64,000 nt of DNA from Streptomyces morookaense (GTDB lineage: Bacteria > Actinomycetota > Actinomycetes > Streptomycetales > Streptomycetaceae). Under the pieces are notes generated by a model that was not told where the DNA came from, made no database searches, and saw only the letters and a list, made by a program, of their open reading frames with translations. Positions within the stretch are counted from its first letter, which is position 1. The number at the start of each line of letters is the position of its first letter. The translations under genes were made by a program, and so were the position numbers. The stretch spans positions 62,001 to 126,000 of the forward strand of contig NZ_JABBXF010000023.1 of NCBI RefSeq assembly GCF_013030945.1, written 5' to 3'. This document shows, one piece after another, positions 24,857-33,035 of the stretch.

Positions 24857-25789
24857 ATGAGCAACAGCCGCACCACCACGCACACCGCCACCGAGCCGTA
24901 CACCGTCCCCCTCGCCCCGGGGGTGAGCGCCTACATCCAGCCCGACGGCGGCTGGTGCCTGAACAACGCCGGGTTCGTGACCGACGGCGCGACCACCCTG
25001 CTGATCGACACCGCCGCGACCGAGCGGCGCGCGCGGCTGCTGCGCGACGCGGTCACCGACAGCGGGGCTCCCCTGCCCTCCCTCGTGGTCAACACCCACC
25101 ACCACGGCGACCACACCTACGGCAACTGCGTCTTCCCGGGGGCCACGGTGATCGGGCACGAGGCCTGCCGCCGCGAGACCCTGGCCGCGGGCCTGCAGCT
25201 CCACCTCGCCTGGCCGGATGTCGACTACGGCACCATCGAGATCACCCCGCCCGCCCTCACCTACACCGACACCCTCACCCTGCACGTCGGGGAGACCGAG
25301 GTGCGGCTGCTGCACCCCGGCCCCGCGCACACCGTCGGCGACACGATCGTCCATCTGCCCGGGCAGGGCGTCGTGTTCACCGGCGACCTGGTCTTCAACG
25401 GCGGCACCCCGTTCGTCATGATGGGCTCGCTCAGCGGCTCGCTGCGCGCGCTCGACACCCTGCGCTCCCTCGACGCCGAGGTGGTCGTGCCGGGCCACGG
25501 CCGGGTCACCGACCCCGGCGTCTACGACACCCTGGAGGCCTACCTCCGTTACGTCGCCGACCTCGCCCGCACCTCGCACGCCGCCGGCCTCACCCCGCTG
25601 GAAGCGGCCCGCGGGGCGGACCTCGGGGAGTTCGCGGCGCTCCAGGAGAGCGAGCGCCTGGTGGCCAACCTGCACCGCGCCTACGCCGAGCTGGACGGGC
25701 TCCCCGAGGGCTCGCCCCTGGACCTGGTCACCGTCCTCGGCGACATGGCGGTGATGAACGGCGGCAAGCCGGTGGCCTGTCACGCGTGA
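24857..25789 (+). CDS. metallo-beta-lactamase-fold hydrolase
   Basis: 310 residues from an ATG behind GGGAGGACC. The zinc motif HxHxDH is present in variant form in NTHHHGDHTYGN; the later metal ligands are His in PGPAHTVGD, Asp in GVVFTGDLVFNGG and His in VVPGHGRVTD. The C-terminal helices (LEAYLRYVADLARTSHAAGLT) resemble the cyclase/hydrolase branch seen near polyketide or catabolic genes. It probably hydrolyses a thioester, lactone or similar bond. It is divergent from the MFS exporter and shares its operator region, which suggests a joint response to a toxic compound. Confidence 0.9.
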   Translation: MSNSRTTTHTATEPYTVPLAPGVSAYIQPDGGWCLNNAGFVTDGATTLLIDTAATERRARLLRDAVTDSGAPLPSLVVNTHHHGDHTYGNCVFPGATVIGHEACRRETLAAGLQLHLAWPDVDYGTIEITPPALTYTDTLTLHVGETEVRLLHPGPAHTVGDTIVHLPGQGVVFTGDLVFNGGTPFVMMGSLSGSLRALDTLRSLDAEVVVPGHGRVTDPGVYDTLEAYLRYVADLARTSHAAGLTPLEAARGADLGEFAALQESERLVANLHRAYAELDGLPEGSPLDLVTVLGDMAVMNGGKPVACHA

Positions 25790-25854
25790 CGTGCCGCTGC
25801 CCGTTGCCGTTGCGCGTTGCTCATCACTCGTTGCCCCGAAGGGCCCTGGACGTC

Positions 25855-25872
25855 ATACCGACTGGTCGGCAT
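25855..25872. promoter_or_regulatory. TetR-type operator upstream of the phosphotransferase/ACAD operon
   Basis: ATACCGAC-TG-GTCGGCAT is an 18-bp near-perfect palindrome lying 58 bp upstream of the phosphotransferase start codon. The same sequence, 14 of 18 positions identical, lies upstream of the SDR-TetR operon at 31361-31378. This fits repression by the TetR protein encoded at 29970-30563. Confidence 0.7.
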
Positions 25873-25930
25873 CATGATCCGCGGTGACATCGACCACTGA
25901 ACGTCCCATCTTCCCTACGAGGAGCGAGCG

Positions 25931-26962
25931 ATGAGCAGAGGCGGGACCCCCGGAGTTCCCGGGATCGACCCCGAGCGGATAAGGGCCTGCCTGGACCGTG
26001 CGCGGCCCGGGCTCGTCCGGGGGCCGCTGTCGGCCGAGCTGATCCAGGGCGGGCGGTCCAATCTCACCTATGCCGTCACCGACGGCACCGGCCGCTGGGC
26101 GGTGCGCCGGCCCCCGCTGGGCCATGTGCTCGCCACCGCCCACGACATGGCGCGCGAGCACCGTGTGATCAGCGCCCTGCACGGCACCGCCGTGCCCGTG
26201 CCGGAACCGCTGCTGCTGTGCGAGGACGAGGACGTCATCGGGGCGCCCTTCTACGTCATGGAGTTCGTGGAGGGCACCCCGTACCGCTCTGCCGCGGAGC
26301 TCGTCGCGATCGGGCCCGAGCGGACGCGGAAGGTGGTGCTGCAGCTCGCCGACACGCTCGCGGAGCTGCACGCCGTCGATCCGGCGGCCGTCGGGCTCGC
26401 GGACTTCGGGCGTCCCGAGGGGTTCCTGGAGCGCCAGCTGCGGCGCTGGGAGAAGCAGTTGGAGTCCTCCCGGAGCCGGGAGCTGCCCGGCATCGAGGAG
26501 CTGCGCGCCGGCCTGGCCGAGGCACTGCCCGACTCCCCCGCGCCCGCCGTCGTGCACGGCGACTACCGGCTCGACAATGTGCTCGTCGGGGCCGACGACA
26601 CCGTACGGGCCGTCCTGGACTGGGAGATGTCGACCCTCGGCGACCCGCTCACCGACCTCGGCCTGCTGGTGATGTACAGCGAGCAGCGGAACGTCCCCGG
26701 CTCGCCGCTCGCCACCACGCGTGAGGCGCCCGGCCACCCGGAGACCGCCGAACTCGTCGAGCGCTATGCGGCGTTGTCCGGCCGCGACGTCTCCGCGCTG
26801 CCCTGGTACACGGCCTTCGCCTACTTCAAGCTCGCCGTGATCCTGGAGGGCATCCACTACCGCTACACCCTCGGCCGCACGGTCGGCCCCGGGTTCGGGG
26901 GCATCGGGGCGCTGGTGCCGCTCTTCGTGGGCAACGGCCTGACGATACTGACGAAGGGCTGA
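25931..26962 (+). CDS. kinase-like phosphotransferase family protein (ACAD10/11-like)
   Basis: 343 residues; the ATG follows GAGGAGCGAGCG. It has the aminoglycoside-phosphotransferase/choline-kinase fold: GRSNLTYAV (nucleotide loop), VVHGDYRLDNVLV (catalytic loop with Asp and Asn) and VLDWEMSTLGDPLTDLG (metal-binding Asp). Proteins of this type next to acyl-CoA dehydrogenases resemble the kinase half of mammalian ACAD10/11, which phosphorylate 4-hydroxy acyl-CoAs. The acyl-CoA dehydrogenase follows after 6 bp, so a combined pathway for hydroxy or branched acyl-CoAs is likely. Confidence 0.87.
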   Translation: MSRGGTPGVPGIDPERIRACLDRARPGLVRGPLSAELIQGGRSNLTYAVTDGTGRWAVRRPPLGHVLATAHDMAREHRVISALHGTAVPVPEPLLLCEDEDVIGAPFYVMEFVEGTPYRSAAELVAIGPERTRKVVLQLADTLAELHAVDPAAVGLADFGRPEGFLERQLRRWEKQLESSRSRELPGIEELRAGLAEALPDSPAPAVVHGDYRLDNVLVGADDTVRAVLDWEMSTLGDPLTDLGLLVMYSEQRNVPGSPLATTREAPGHPETAELVERYAALSGRDVSALPWYTAFAYFKLAVILEGIHYRYTLGRTVGPGFGGIGALVPLFVGNGLTILTKG

Positions 26963-26968
26963 GGAACC

Positions 26969-28183
26969 GTGGACTTCGCGTTCGACGCACGCACCGAGGA
27001 ACTCCGCGGCAGGCTGCTGGAGTTCATGGACGAGCATGTGTACCCGGCGGAGGCCCTGGCCGAGGAGCAGCGGGCCGCGCTCGCCTCGCCGTGGGAGACC
27101 CCGCCGGTCGTCGAGGACCTCAAGGCGGAGGCACGCCGTCGGGGCCTCTGGAATCTCTTCCTGCCCGATGAGGAGTACGGAGCCGGCCTGACGAACCTCC
27201 AATACGCCCCCCTCGCCGAAATCACCGGCCGCAGCCCGCAGCTCGCCCCCACCGCGCTCAACTGTGCCGCTCCCGACACCGGGAACATGGAGCTGCTGGC
27301 CCAGTTCGGCAGCGAGGAGCAGCGCAAGCGGTGGCTGGAACCGCTGCTGGACGGCCGCATCCGGTCGGCTTTCGCGATGACCGAGCCGGAGGTGGCGTCG
27401 TCCGACGCGACCAACATCGGGACGCGCATCGAGCGGGACGGCGACGAGTACGTCATCACCGGCCGCAAGTGGTACATCTCCGGGGCGATGAACCCCGACT
27501 GCGCGGTCTTCATCGTCATGGGCAAGACGGATCCGGACGGGGAGGACGTGCGCCGTCAGCAGTCGATGGTGCTCGTGCCGCGGGACACCCCCGGCGTCGA
27601 AGTGCGCCGCGCCATGCGGGTGTACGGCTACGAGGACCACTACCACGGCGGCCACGCGGAGGTCGTCTTCGACGGGGCCCGCGTACCGGTGTCGCACCTG
27701 GTGGGCGAGGAGGGCGGCGGCTTCGCCATCGCCCAGGCCCGGCTGGGCCCCGGCCGCATCCACCACTGCATGCGCCTGATCGGCATGGCGGAACGCGCGA
27801 TCGAGCTGATGTGCCGCCGGGCCCTGACCCGCGAGGCATTCGGCAAGCCGCTGGCCCACCAGGGCGTGGTGCAGGAGTGGATCGCGGACTCCCGGGTGGC
27901 CGTGGAGCAGTTGAGGCTGCTGGTGCTCAAGACGGCGTGGCTGATGGACACGGTGGGGAACCGGGGGGCACACACGGAGATCCAGGCGATCAAGATCGCG
28001 ACACCGCGGGAGGTGGTGCGGATCATCGACCGCGCCGTGCAGTTGCACGGCGCGGGCGGGGTGAGCCAGGACTTTCCGCTGGCGGAGCTCTGGGCTGCCG
28101 CCAGGACGCTGCGTCTGGCGGACGGTCCGGACGAGGTGCATCAACGGTCGCTGGCGCGGCGGGAGTTGCGGCGGTACGCGTAG
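26969..28183 (+). CDS. acyl-CoA dehydrogenase (ACAD10/11-like)
   Basis: 404 residues from a GTG at 26969, behind GAGGAACC. It shows the usual three-domain ACAD layout: N-terminal helices, a beta domain with FAMTEPEVASSDATNI (FAD-contact motif) and YVITGRKWYISGA, and a C-terminal helix bundle with LMCRRALTREAFGKPLAHQG and LHGAGGVSQDFPLAELWAAARTLRLADGPDEVHQ. The protein oxidises an acyl-CoA and passes electrons to ETF. With the phosphotransferase 6 bp upstream it reproduces the ACAD10/11 kinase-dehydrogenase pair as two genes. Control by the nearby TetR is likely (shared operator). Confidence 0.92.
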   Translation: MDFAFDARTEELRGRLLEFMDEHVYPAEALAEEQRAALASPWETPPVVEDLKAEARRRGLWNLFLPDEEYGAGLTNLQYAPLAEITGRSPQLAPTALNCAAPDTGNMELLAQFGSEEQRKRWLEPLLDGRIRSAFAMTEPEVASSDATNIGTRIERDGDEYVITGRKWYISGAMNPDCAVFIVMGKTDPDGEDVRRQQSMVLVPRDTPGVEVRRAMRVYGYEDHYHGGHAEVVFDGARVPVSHLVGEEGGGFAIAQARLGPGRIHHCMRLIGMAERAIELMCRRALTREAFGKPLAHQGVVQEWIADSRVAVEQLRLLVLKTAWLMDTVGNRGAHTEIQAIKIATPREVVRIIDRAVQLHGAGGVSQDFPLAELWAAARTLRLADGPDEVHQRSLARRELRRYA

Positions 28184-28190
28184 GGGGTCG

Positions 28191-28261
28191 GCCCCGCGCC
28201 CCGTAGGGGTGCGGGGCCGTCTTCGATATGCGGCTTCACTGCGTGGGCGCTCGCCCCCCAA
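28191..28261. repeat. dispersed intergenic palindromic repeat, copy 3 (variant with GATATGCGG)
   Basis: A long stem built from GCCCCGCGCCCC and its complement around GTA (28191-28217) is followed by CGATATGCGGCTTCACTGCG, the same variant tail as copy 7. It directly follows the stop of the acyl-CoA dehydrogenase gene and could terminate it. Confidence 0.65.
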
Positions 28262-28296
28262 CTGGCGAACCTCGCTGCTCCAGAGCCCGGGCAGTC

Positions 28297-29393
28297 CCTA
28301 TGCCGATCCGATTCCTTCAGAGATTCAATGGCCCCGGCTTTGTCTCCGAGTCCGTAGCGGACCTGTGATACGTGGTAGGCCAAGGAAAACGGCGCGTAGC
28401 TGCCGAAAGCTTTGGCTCTCGACTCGGCCTTGTCCATGGCAATCTCAGCTTCTTCGATGTAGGCGAGTGCTTGCGATCGGGCACCGTCGGCAGCGTAGGA
28501 GTGGGCTTGTTGTCCCGGCGAGGAACGCGCGCATTCGTGGCCCTGCCGCAGCTGATGCCGCAGCGGCAGAGTCCGCCAACCGCATGGCCTGGCCGGTGTG
28601 TCCGAGATCGATGGCTTGGAGACTCATGCCACGCAACGTGGTGCAGAAAGTGAGGTGGCAGCCCCGGCGTACTTGAGTGCGAGCGAGTAGTACCGCTGGG
28701 CCAGACCGTGGGCTCCCTCGTCGACGGCCATGAACCCCGTCAGGTACAAGAGGTCTGCTGTCGCAGACAGAAGCGCTTTGCGGACAGCCTCGGAAGCGTC
28801 GGCCCGCAGGTGTGCGGCCACAGTGTTGACGAGGAAGGCAGCCGCCATGGGGCGTGCGTGCCGCCCTCCGAACTGGTCGTCCAGCTCTGGCACCTTCTCC
28901 GTCATGGCCGCCACCGCGTCTACTTCCCTCATCCCGATGCGGCGAGCGTGTCCTGCTTGAACGGCCTCCAAGCGCCCTACCACGTCCGGCCGCTCAGGGA
29001 TCGTCAGCGCGACAGCGAAGAGACCGGCGCCGAGGACGCCCCGTCGTGAAGGAAGCATGTCGCCGGCCCCCAGTTCGACCAGCTCTTCCAGCGTATCGAG
29101 CCGTTGCCCCCGGTCGTCCACCGGAACATCGCAGCCGGCTTCGGTGTGAGCGACCTGGCGTTCGAGGCGCCGCGAGAACGCTTCGATGATGTAAGGACGC
29201 GCCTCTTCCCGGGTGTTGTTCCGGGTGGCCAGTGATGCACCGCAGACGCGTTGTACCTCAAAGGGGTGCCGTCCTCCGCTCCCACAAGGTTCACCGCTCG
29301 CGCGCACTGACTCAACTCAACGGTACCGCCGTGCGTGTACAGGCGAAGACGTACCGCATTGGGTGGGATCTCCACCTGACCCACGTCCCGCAC
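28297..29393 (-). pseudogene. broken Streptomyces TPR-type transcriptional regulator
   Basis: Fragments of one protein lie in order but in different frames: NAVRLRLYTHGGTVELSQ (from 29393), then EARPYIIEAFSRRLERQ through ALKYAGAA (frame change near 29212), then RGMSLQAIDLGHTGQAM (change near 28661), then DKAESRAKAFGSYAPFSLAYH to LKESDRHR (change near 28512). The last two changes cancel, returning to the earlier frame, but a TGA interrupts. Homology to the family seems to stop at about 28297, so roughly the last 80 residues are missing. Intact relatives are regulators of unknown ligand common in streptomycetes. GC content is visibly lower than in the flanks, as expected for acquired, decaying DNA. 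Confidence 0.75.
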
Positions 29394-29407
29394 AAGGAGG
29401 CCGGGCA

Positions 29408-29524
29408 GTGACGGAACAGGCGCCCGTGCCAGTAGCGACAGACTGGCGGGTGGTGCTCAACCAGGCGCAGACAACGGGACTTGAGGAGGTGTCGCCAGTG
29501 GCACACTGCGCCCATGAGCGCTGA
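29408..29524 (+). CDS. 38-residue microprotein divergent from the broken regulator
   Basis: Starts at a GTG (29408) with AAGGAGGCC upstream, a strong ribosome site. The product begins MTEQAPVPVATDWRVVLNQAQ and ends SPVAHCAHER. No domain is recognised. Its last codons overlap the ATG of the next small gene (29514), so the two may be coupled; alternatively the pair is one gene split by a frameshift. It probably belonged to the same module as the regulator on the other strand. Confidence 0.45.
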   Translation: MTEQAPVPVATDWRVVLNQAQTTGLEEVSPVAHCAHER

Positions 29525-29711
29525 CGCGTACCGCCCGTACCAACCGCAGAAACCACCTGTCCAGTGCGTCAAGTGCAAGGACATCAACGTGATTCTGACC
29601 AAAGCCACGCACCCCGTGACCGGAGAGGCGCAATGGCGGTTCACGTGTCTTGACTGCCGGGTCGCTTGGCCGATGGATCAGCACGGAGGCTCAGCAGACG
29701 AGTACGCGTGA
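29514..29711 (+). CDS. 65-residue zinc-ribbon microprotein
   Basis: MSADAYRPYQPQKPP is followed by two CxxC pairs, CVKC and CLDC, separated by 25 residues containing INVILTKATHPVTGEAQW. This is a typical zinc-ribbon layout. The product could bind nucleic acid or stabilise a larger partner. It starts at the ATG at 29514, inside the end of the 38-residue gene. Confidence 0.6.
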   Translation: MSADAYRPYQPQKPPVQCVKCKDINVILTKATHPVTGEAQWRFTCLDCRVAWPMDQHGGSADEYA

Positions 29712-29724
29712 TCGGAGCAACCGC

Positions 29725-29859
29725 ATGCACCGAGCAATACAACTGATCGCGGCTCTACGGCACTCCGCAAGCTGCGCGAACTGCGGAAGTTGCAGCATTA
29801 TGACATCGGATGGCAGGACCTACACCTGCCTGGACTGCGGGCACAGCTGGACCGCTTGA
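29725..29859 (+). CDS. 44-residue zinc-ribbon microprotein
   Basis: MHRAIQLIAALRHSAS is followed by CANCGSC and CLDCGHSW. The two cysteine pairs again form a likely zinc ribbon, and the CLDC block is shared with the preceding microprotein, which suggests duplication. GGAG lies 9 bases before the ATG. No known function. Confidence 0.55.
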   Translation: MHRAIQLIAALRHSASCANCGSCSIMTSDGRTYTCLDCGHSWTA

Positions 29860-29916
29860 TGTACCTGAACGTGTAAGGCCATCTCCAGCGGATCCTCGAT
29901 CCTCGCCCTGCTACGG

Positions 29917-29963
29917 CCGGCCCCGTCCGTACGTTCCTCCCCGAGGTGTACGGGCGGGGCCGG
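29917..29963. terminator. bidirectional hairpin between microproteins and tetR
   Basis: CCGGCCCCGTCCGTAC (29917-29932) pairs with GTACGGGCGGGGCCGG (29948-29963) over 16 positions with one wobble. It lies between convergent genes. Confidence 0.7.
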
Positions 29964-29969
29964 AGCCCC

Positions 29970-30563
29970 CTACGGCCGCAACGCCCGCAACAGCAGATCC
30001 GCCAAATGATCCGCCACCTCCCGCGCCCCCATCGGCCCCCCGGCCCGGTACCACGCGCTCAAGTGGTGGACGGAACCGAAGTGGTAGTCCACCACCAGGT
30101 CCGCGGGGGTCGCCGTGCTGAAGACGCCCGTCTGCTGGCCCTCCTCCACGAGTGCGCGGAAGCGCTCGTGGTAGCGGCGCCGCTCCGCCCGTACCTGTTT
30201 GAGCTTCTCCTCACCCAGGTGGTGCATCGAGCGGAAGAAGATCGTCGTGTCGTCGAGGTTCTCGATCGTCGTCACCACGACGTCCGCCGCCGCGTCCCGC
30301 AACCGCCGCTCCACCGGCGCGTCCGAGCGTGCGAACGCGTCCAGCCGCTCCTGCTGGAGGCGCAGCACGCGCCCGTAGACCTCGTGCAGCAGGTCGTCCT
30401 TCGAGCCGAAGTAGTGGTAGAGGGCGCCCTTCGTGACGCCCGCCGCCTCCACGATCTCCTGGACCGAGGTGCGGTCGTAGCCCTGCTCGGCGAACAGCCG
30501 GGTGGCGGCGGCGAGCAGGCGGCGCGGGACGGGGCGTACGCAGTCGTCCGTAGGGGCGGTCAC
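29970..30563 (-). CDS. TetR-family repressor of the acyl-CoA genes
   Basis: 197 residues from a GTG at 30561-30563. The N-terminal helix-turn-helix reads RLLAAATRLFAEQGYDRTSV then IVEAAGVTKGALYHYFGSKDDLL, a textbook TetR domain. The C-terminal ligand domain includes TTIFFRSMHHLGEEKL. The start overlaps the TGA of the SDR gene (GTGA), so the two are translationally coupled. A shared operator sequence upstream of this operon and upstream of the phosphotransferase/ACAD operon suggests that it represses both and itself, probably released by an acyl-CoA. Confidence 0.87.
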   Translation of the reverse strand: MTAPTDDCVRPVPRRLLAAATRLFAEQGYDRTSVQEIVEAAGVTKGALYHYFGSKDDLLHEVYGRVLRLQQERLDAFARSDAPVERRLRDAAADVVVTTIENLDDTTIFFRSMHHLGEEKLKQVRAERRRYHERFRALVEEGQQTGVFSTATPADLVVDYHFGSVHHLSAWYRAGGPMGAREVADHLADLLLRALRP

Positions 30564-31330
30564 GAGACGGACCCCTCTTCCTCCAGCGTGCGCTGCAGTT
30601 TGCTCATGCCGGCGAGCCAGCGGTCCGGGTCGGCGGCCCGGCCGGCGTAGTATTCCGCAGCCTCGGGGTGCGGGAGGATCAGGAAGCGGTCGGCCGCCAT
30701 CCCCTCGAAGAGCGCGTCGGCCACTTGTTCCGGTTCGACGGCCGTGGGGGCCAGCAGCGCCTCGCCGACCGCTCCGGCGGCACGCAGCATGTCCGTGCGC
30801 ACGCCCAGCGGGCACACGGCGTGGACGGCGATGCCGCGGTGGCGGTACGTCGCCGACAGCCACTCGGCGAAGGCGAACGCGGCGTGCTTCGAGACGCTGT
30901 AGGGCGCCGAGCCGAGCATGGTGAGGAGCCCGGCGGCGGAGACGGTGGCGACGAAGCGGCCGTTGCCGCGCTCCAGCCACTCGGGCAGCAGGGCGCGGGC
31001 CGCGCGGACGTGCGCCATGACGTTGACGTCCCATGCGGCGGCCCATGCCTCCTCCGGTGCCTCGGGGCCGCCGGCGGGGGCCACTCCCGCGTTGGCGCAG
31101 TAGATGTCGATCGTGCCGCCGAGCGCCGCACGGGCGGCCGGCACCGCCTCGGAGGCGTCGCCGGGGACGGCGGTCGCGCCGGTCTCCGCGGCGACGGCCG
31201 CGGCCTTGTCCGCGTCGAGGTCGTTGACCACGACGCGGGCTCCCTCGGCGGCGAAGCGCCGGGCGAGCGCGGCACCGATGCCGCCTCCCGCTCCTGTGAC
31301 CACAACTCCCGCGTCCCGCACGCCATTCAC
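30560..31330 (-). CDS. SDR-family oxidoreductase
   Basis: 256 residues from a GTG at 31328-31330 behind GAGGAGGCC. The motif VVVTGAGGGIGAALARRF is the classical TGxxxGxG cofactor loop, CANAG follows, and the active site is SAAGLLTMLGSAPYSVSKHA with Ser, Tyr and Lys (YSVSK). It likely oxidises a hydroxyacyl-CoA or alcohol with NAD(P). The upstream region carries the same operator as the phosphotransferase/ACAD operon; the gene is coupled to tetR, so it is probably part of the same catabolic regulon. Confidence 0.9.
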   Translation of the reverse strand: MNGVRDAGVVVTGAGGGIGAALARRFAAEGARVVVNDLDADKAAAVAAETGATAVPGDASEAVPAARAALGGTIDIYCANAGVAPAGGPEAPEEAWAAAWDVNVMAHVRAARALLPEWLERGNGRFVATVSAAGLLTMLGSAPYSVSKHAAFAFAEWLSATYRHRGIAVHAVCPLGVRTDMLRAAGAVGEALLAPTAVEPEQVADALFEGMAADRFLILPHPEAAEYYAGRAADPDRWLAGMSKLQRTLEEEGSVS

Positions 31331-31360
31331 TGTCGGCCTCCTCGGCTCGGCTGCACCGGC

Positions 31361-31378
31361 ACACCAACCATTCGGTAT
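31361..31378. promoter_or_regulatory. TetR-type operator upstream of the SDR-tetR operon
   Basis: Read on the minus strand it is ATACCGAATGGTTGGTGT, agreeing with the operator at 25855-25872 at 14 of 18 positions. It lies about 31 bp before the SDR start codon, a good place for repression. Confidence 0.6.
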
Positions 31379-31457
31379 GTGACGGTGCTTAGCACACGCG
31401 TACCCATCGCGGCGAGCGAACACATGAACCCGTCACAGAACGGCTGGACACTCCCCC

Positions 31458-31486
31458 TTGACAGCAGGACGATGCGCGCACATCTG
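31458..31486 (+). promoter_or_regulatory. candidate promoter of the alpha/beta hydrolase gene
   Basis: TTGACA (31458-31463) is a perfect -35 hexamer; 17 bases later CATCTG is a weak -10. The ATG at 31507 follows AGGGGG. The -10 match is poor, so this is tentative. Confidence 0.35.
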
Positions 31487-31506
31487 ACCTTCTTCAGGGG
31501 GACGCC

Positions 31507-32850
31507 ATGGCGGACACGGGCGTGCAGCCGTACTGGGAGCTGACCTTCGACGCGGAGGGGGACGTCGACCCTCACGAGCGCGAACTACTGGTCCAGGGCG
31601 TCCTGGAGCACAATCTCACCGATCTCGTGGTCTTCGCGCACGGCTGGAACAACGACCGCTCCTCGGCCACCGCCCTCTACCGCCGCTTCTACGCCCCCTT
31701 TCCCGGCCTGCTCGCCCGCGCCTCCCGCGACGTCCGGTTCGGCTACTGCGGAGTGATATGGCCGTCGATGCACTTCACCGACGAGCCCATACCCCACTTC
31801 CCGCAGCAGGCGGCCGGGGCGCCCGCCGCGGCCGCCGGCACGGGGCTGCCGCCGGGCACCAAGGAGGCCCTGCTCAAGGTCTTCCCCGGCAGCCGGGCCA
31901 CGGTGAACCGGCTGGCCGAACTGGCCGAGGAACAGCCGGAGGACACCGCGCGGCTGGAGGAGTTCGTCTCCCTCGTGCGCACGCTGGTCTCCGAGCAGCG
32001 GCGCCGGGTCGCGGTGGCGGGTGCCGTGCCCGACGCGTTCGTCCCCGACCTGGAGCCGCCCGCCGCCGAACCGCCGGGCGCGGAGCCGGTGATGCTGACC
32101 GAGGACGCGGAGCGGGTGTGCGCCCGATTCGCCGACGCGCTGGAGCGGACGGGGGCGCGGGCGGCCGGCATGTTCGGCAGTGCGCTGAAGCGGCTGTGGG
32201 GCGGGGCCCTCGAAGTGCTGCGCCAGGGCTCGTACTGGGAGATGAAGCGCCGGGCCGGCACGGTGGGCGAGTGCGGGCTTGGCCCGGCGCTCGCGGTGCT
32301 CGCGCGCTCGGCACCGGGGTTGCGCGTGCACCTCGCGGGGCACAGTTTCGGTGCCCGGCTCGTGTCGTTCGCGCTCCGCGCCCTGCCGGAGGGTGCAGGC
32401 CCCGTCCGGTCCGTCACTCTGCTCCAAGGCGCCTTCTCGCACTACGTGTTCGCGCCCCGGCTCCCGTTCGACCACGGCCGGGCCGGCGTGCTGCACGGGC
32501 TGGAACGCCGGGTCGGCGGGCCGCTGTTGTGCTGCTACTCGCGCCACGACACCGCGCTCGGGGTGTTCTATCCGCTCGCCTCGATGATGGTGGACGACAC
32601 GGCCTCGCTGTTCGGCCGGGACGACGACCGCTGGGGGGCGCTGGGCCACGACGGCGTCCTGTCCGTGACGCCCGTCGCCCGGATCGCCCTGGACCGGGCG
32701 CTGGCCGGCGCGTTGCCGTCGCACGGCTTCGTGAGCGTCGACACCTCCGCGGTCGTCAGCCACGGGGGTCCGCCGACGGGTGCGCACGGCGACATCTGCC
32801 ATCCCGAACTGGCCCGTCTCGTCCTCGTCGCCGGTCGGATCGTCCGCTGA
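31507..32850 (+). CDS. alpha/beta-hydrolase-fold protein
   Basis: 447 residues. The opening YWELTFDAEGDVD and LVVFAHGWNNDRSSATALYRR match the oxyanion region of large actinobacterial hydrolases, and RVHLAGHSFGARLVSFALR contains the GxSxG nucleophile elbow. The catalytic acid and histidine cannot be fixed with confidence, but CYSRHDTALGVFYPL is a candidate acid segment. A middle insert (residues about 110-230) is Ala/Pro/Glu-rich. There is no signal peptide, so it is cytosolic. Substrate unknown. It is divergent from the SDR-tetR operon. Confidence 0.78.
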   Translation: MADTGVQPYWELTFDAEGDVDPHERELLVQGVLEHNLTDLVVFAHGWNNDRSSATALYRRFYAPFPGLLARASRDVRFGYCGVIWPSMHFTDEPIPHFPQQAAGAPAAAAGTGLPPGTKEALLKVFPGSRATVNRLAELAEEQPEDTARLEEFVSLVRTLVSEQRRRVAVAGAVPDAFVPDLEPPAAEPPGAEPVMLTEDAERVCARFADALERTGARAAGMFGSALKRLWGGALEVLRQGSYWEMKRRAGTVGECGLGPALAVLARSAPGLRVHLAGHSFGARLVSFALRALPEGAGPVRSVTLLQGAFSHYVFAPRLPFDHGRAGVLHGLERRVGGPLLCCYSRHDTALGVFYPLASMMVDDTASLFGRDDDRWGALGHDGVLSVTPVARIALDRALAGALPSHGFVSVDTSAVVSHGGPPTGAHGDICHPELARLVLVAGRIVR

Positions 32851-33035
32851 GCGGAGGGCGAGGATCCGCCAGGTTCGTCCGGACCCCACATCGCCGCGCG
32901 CATCGCGGGTAGCAGAGCCGAGTCGGCCGTGACCGCGGCGGCGGCCGAGGGTCCGCATATCCGATGGATCCGAATGGCGACGTATTACGTCCCTTCCATG
33001 TCGATCCGAGTCCGCGCTGCCGGAGGTGGGATGCA

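Noticed and set aside
29970..31367. A 465-codon frame covering tetR and part of the SDR gene
   Set aside because: The first half is a shadow of the SDR gene. The TetR domain begins at the GTG at 30563.
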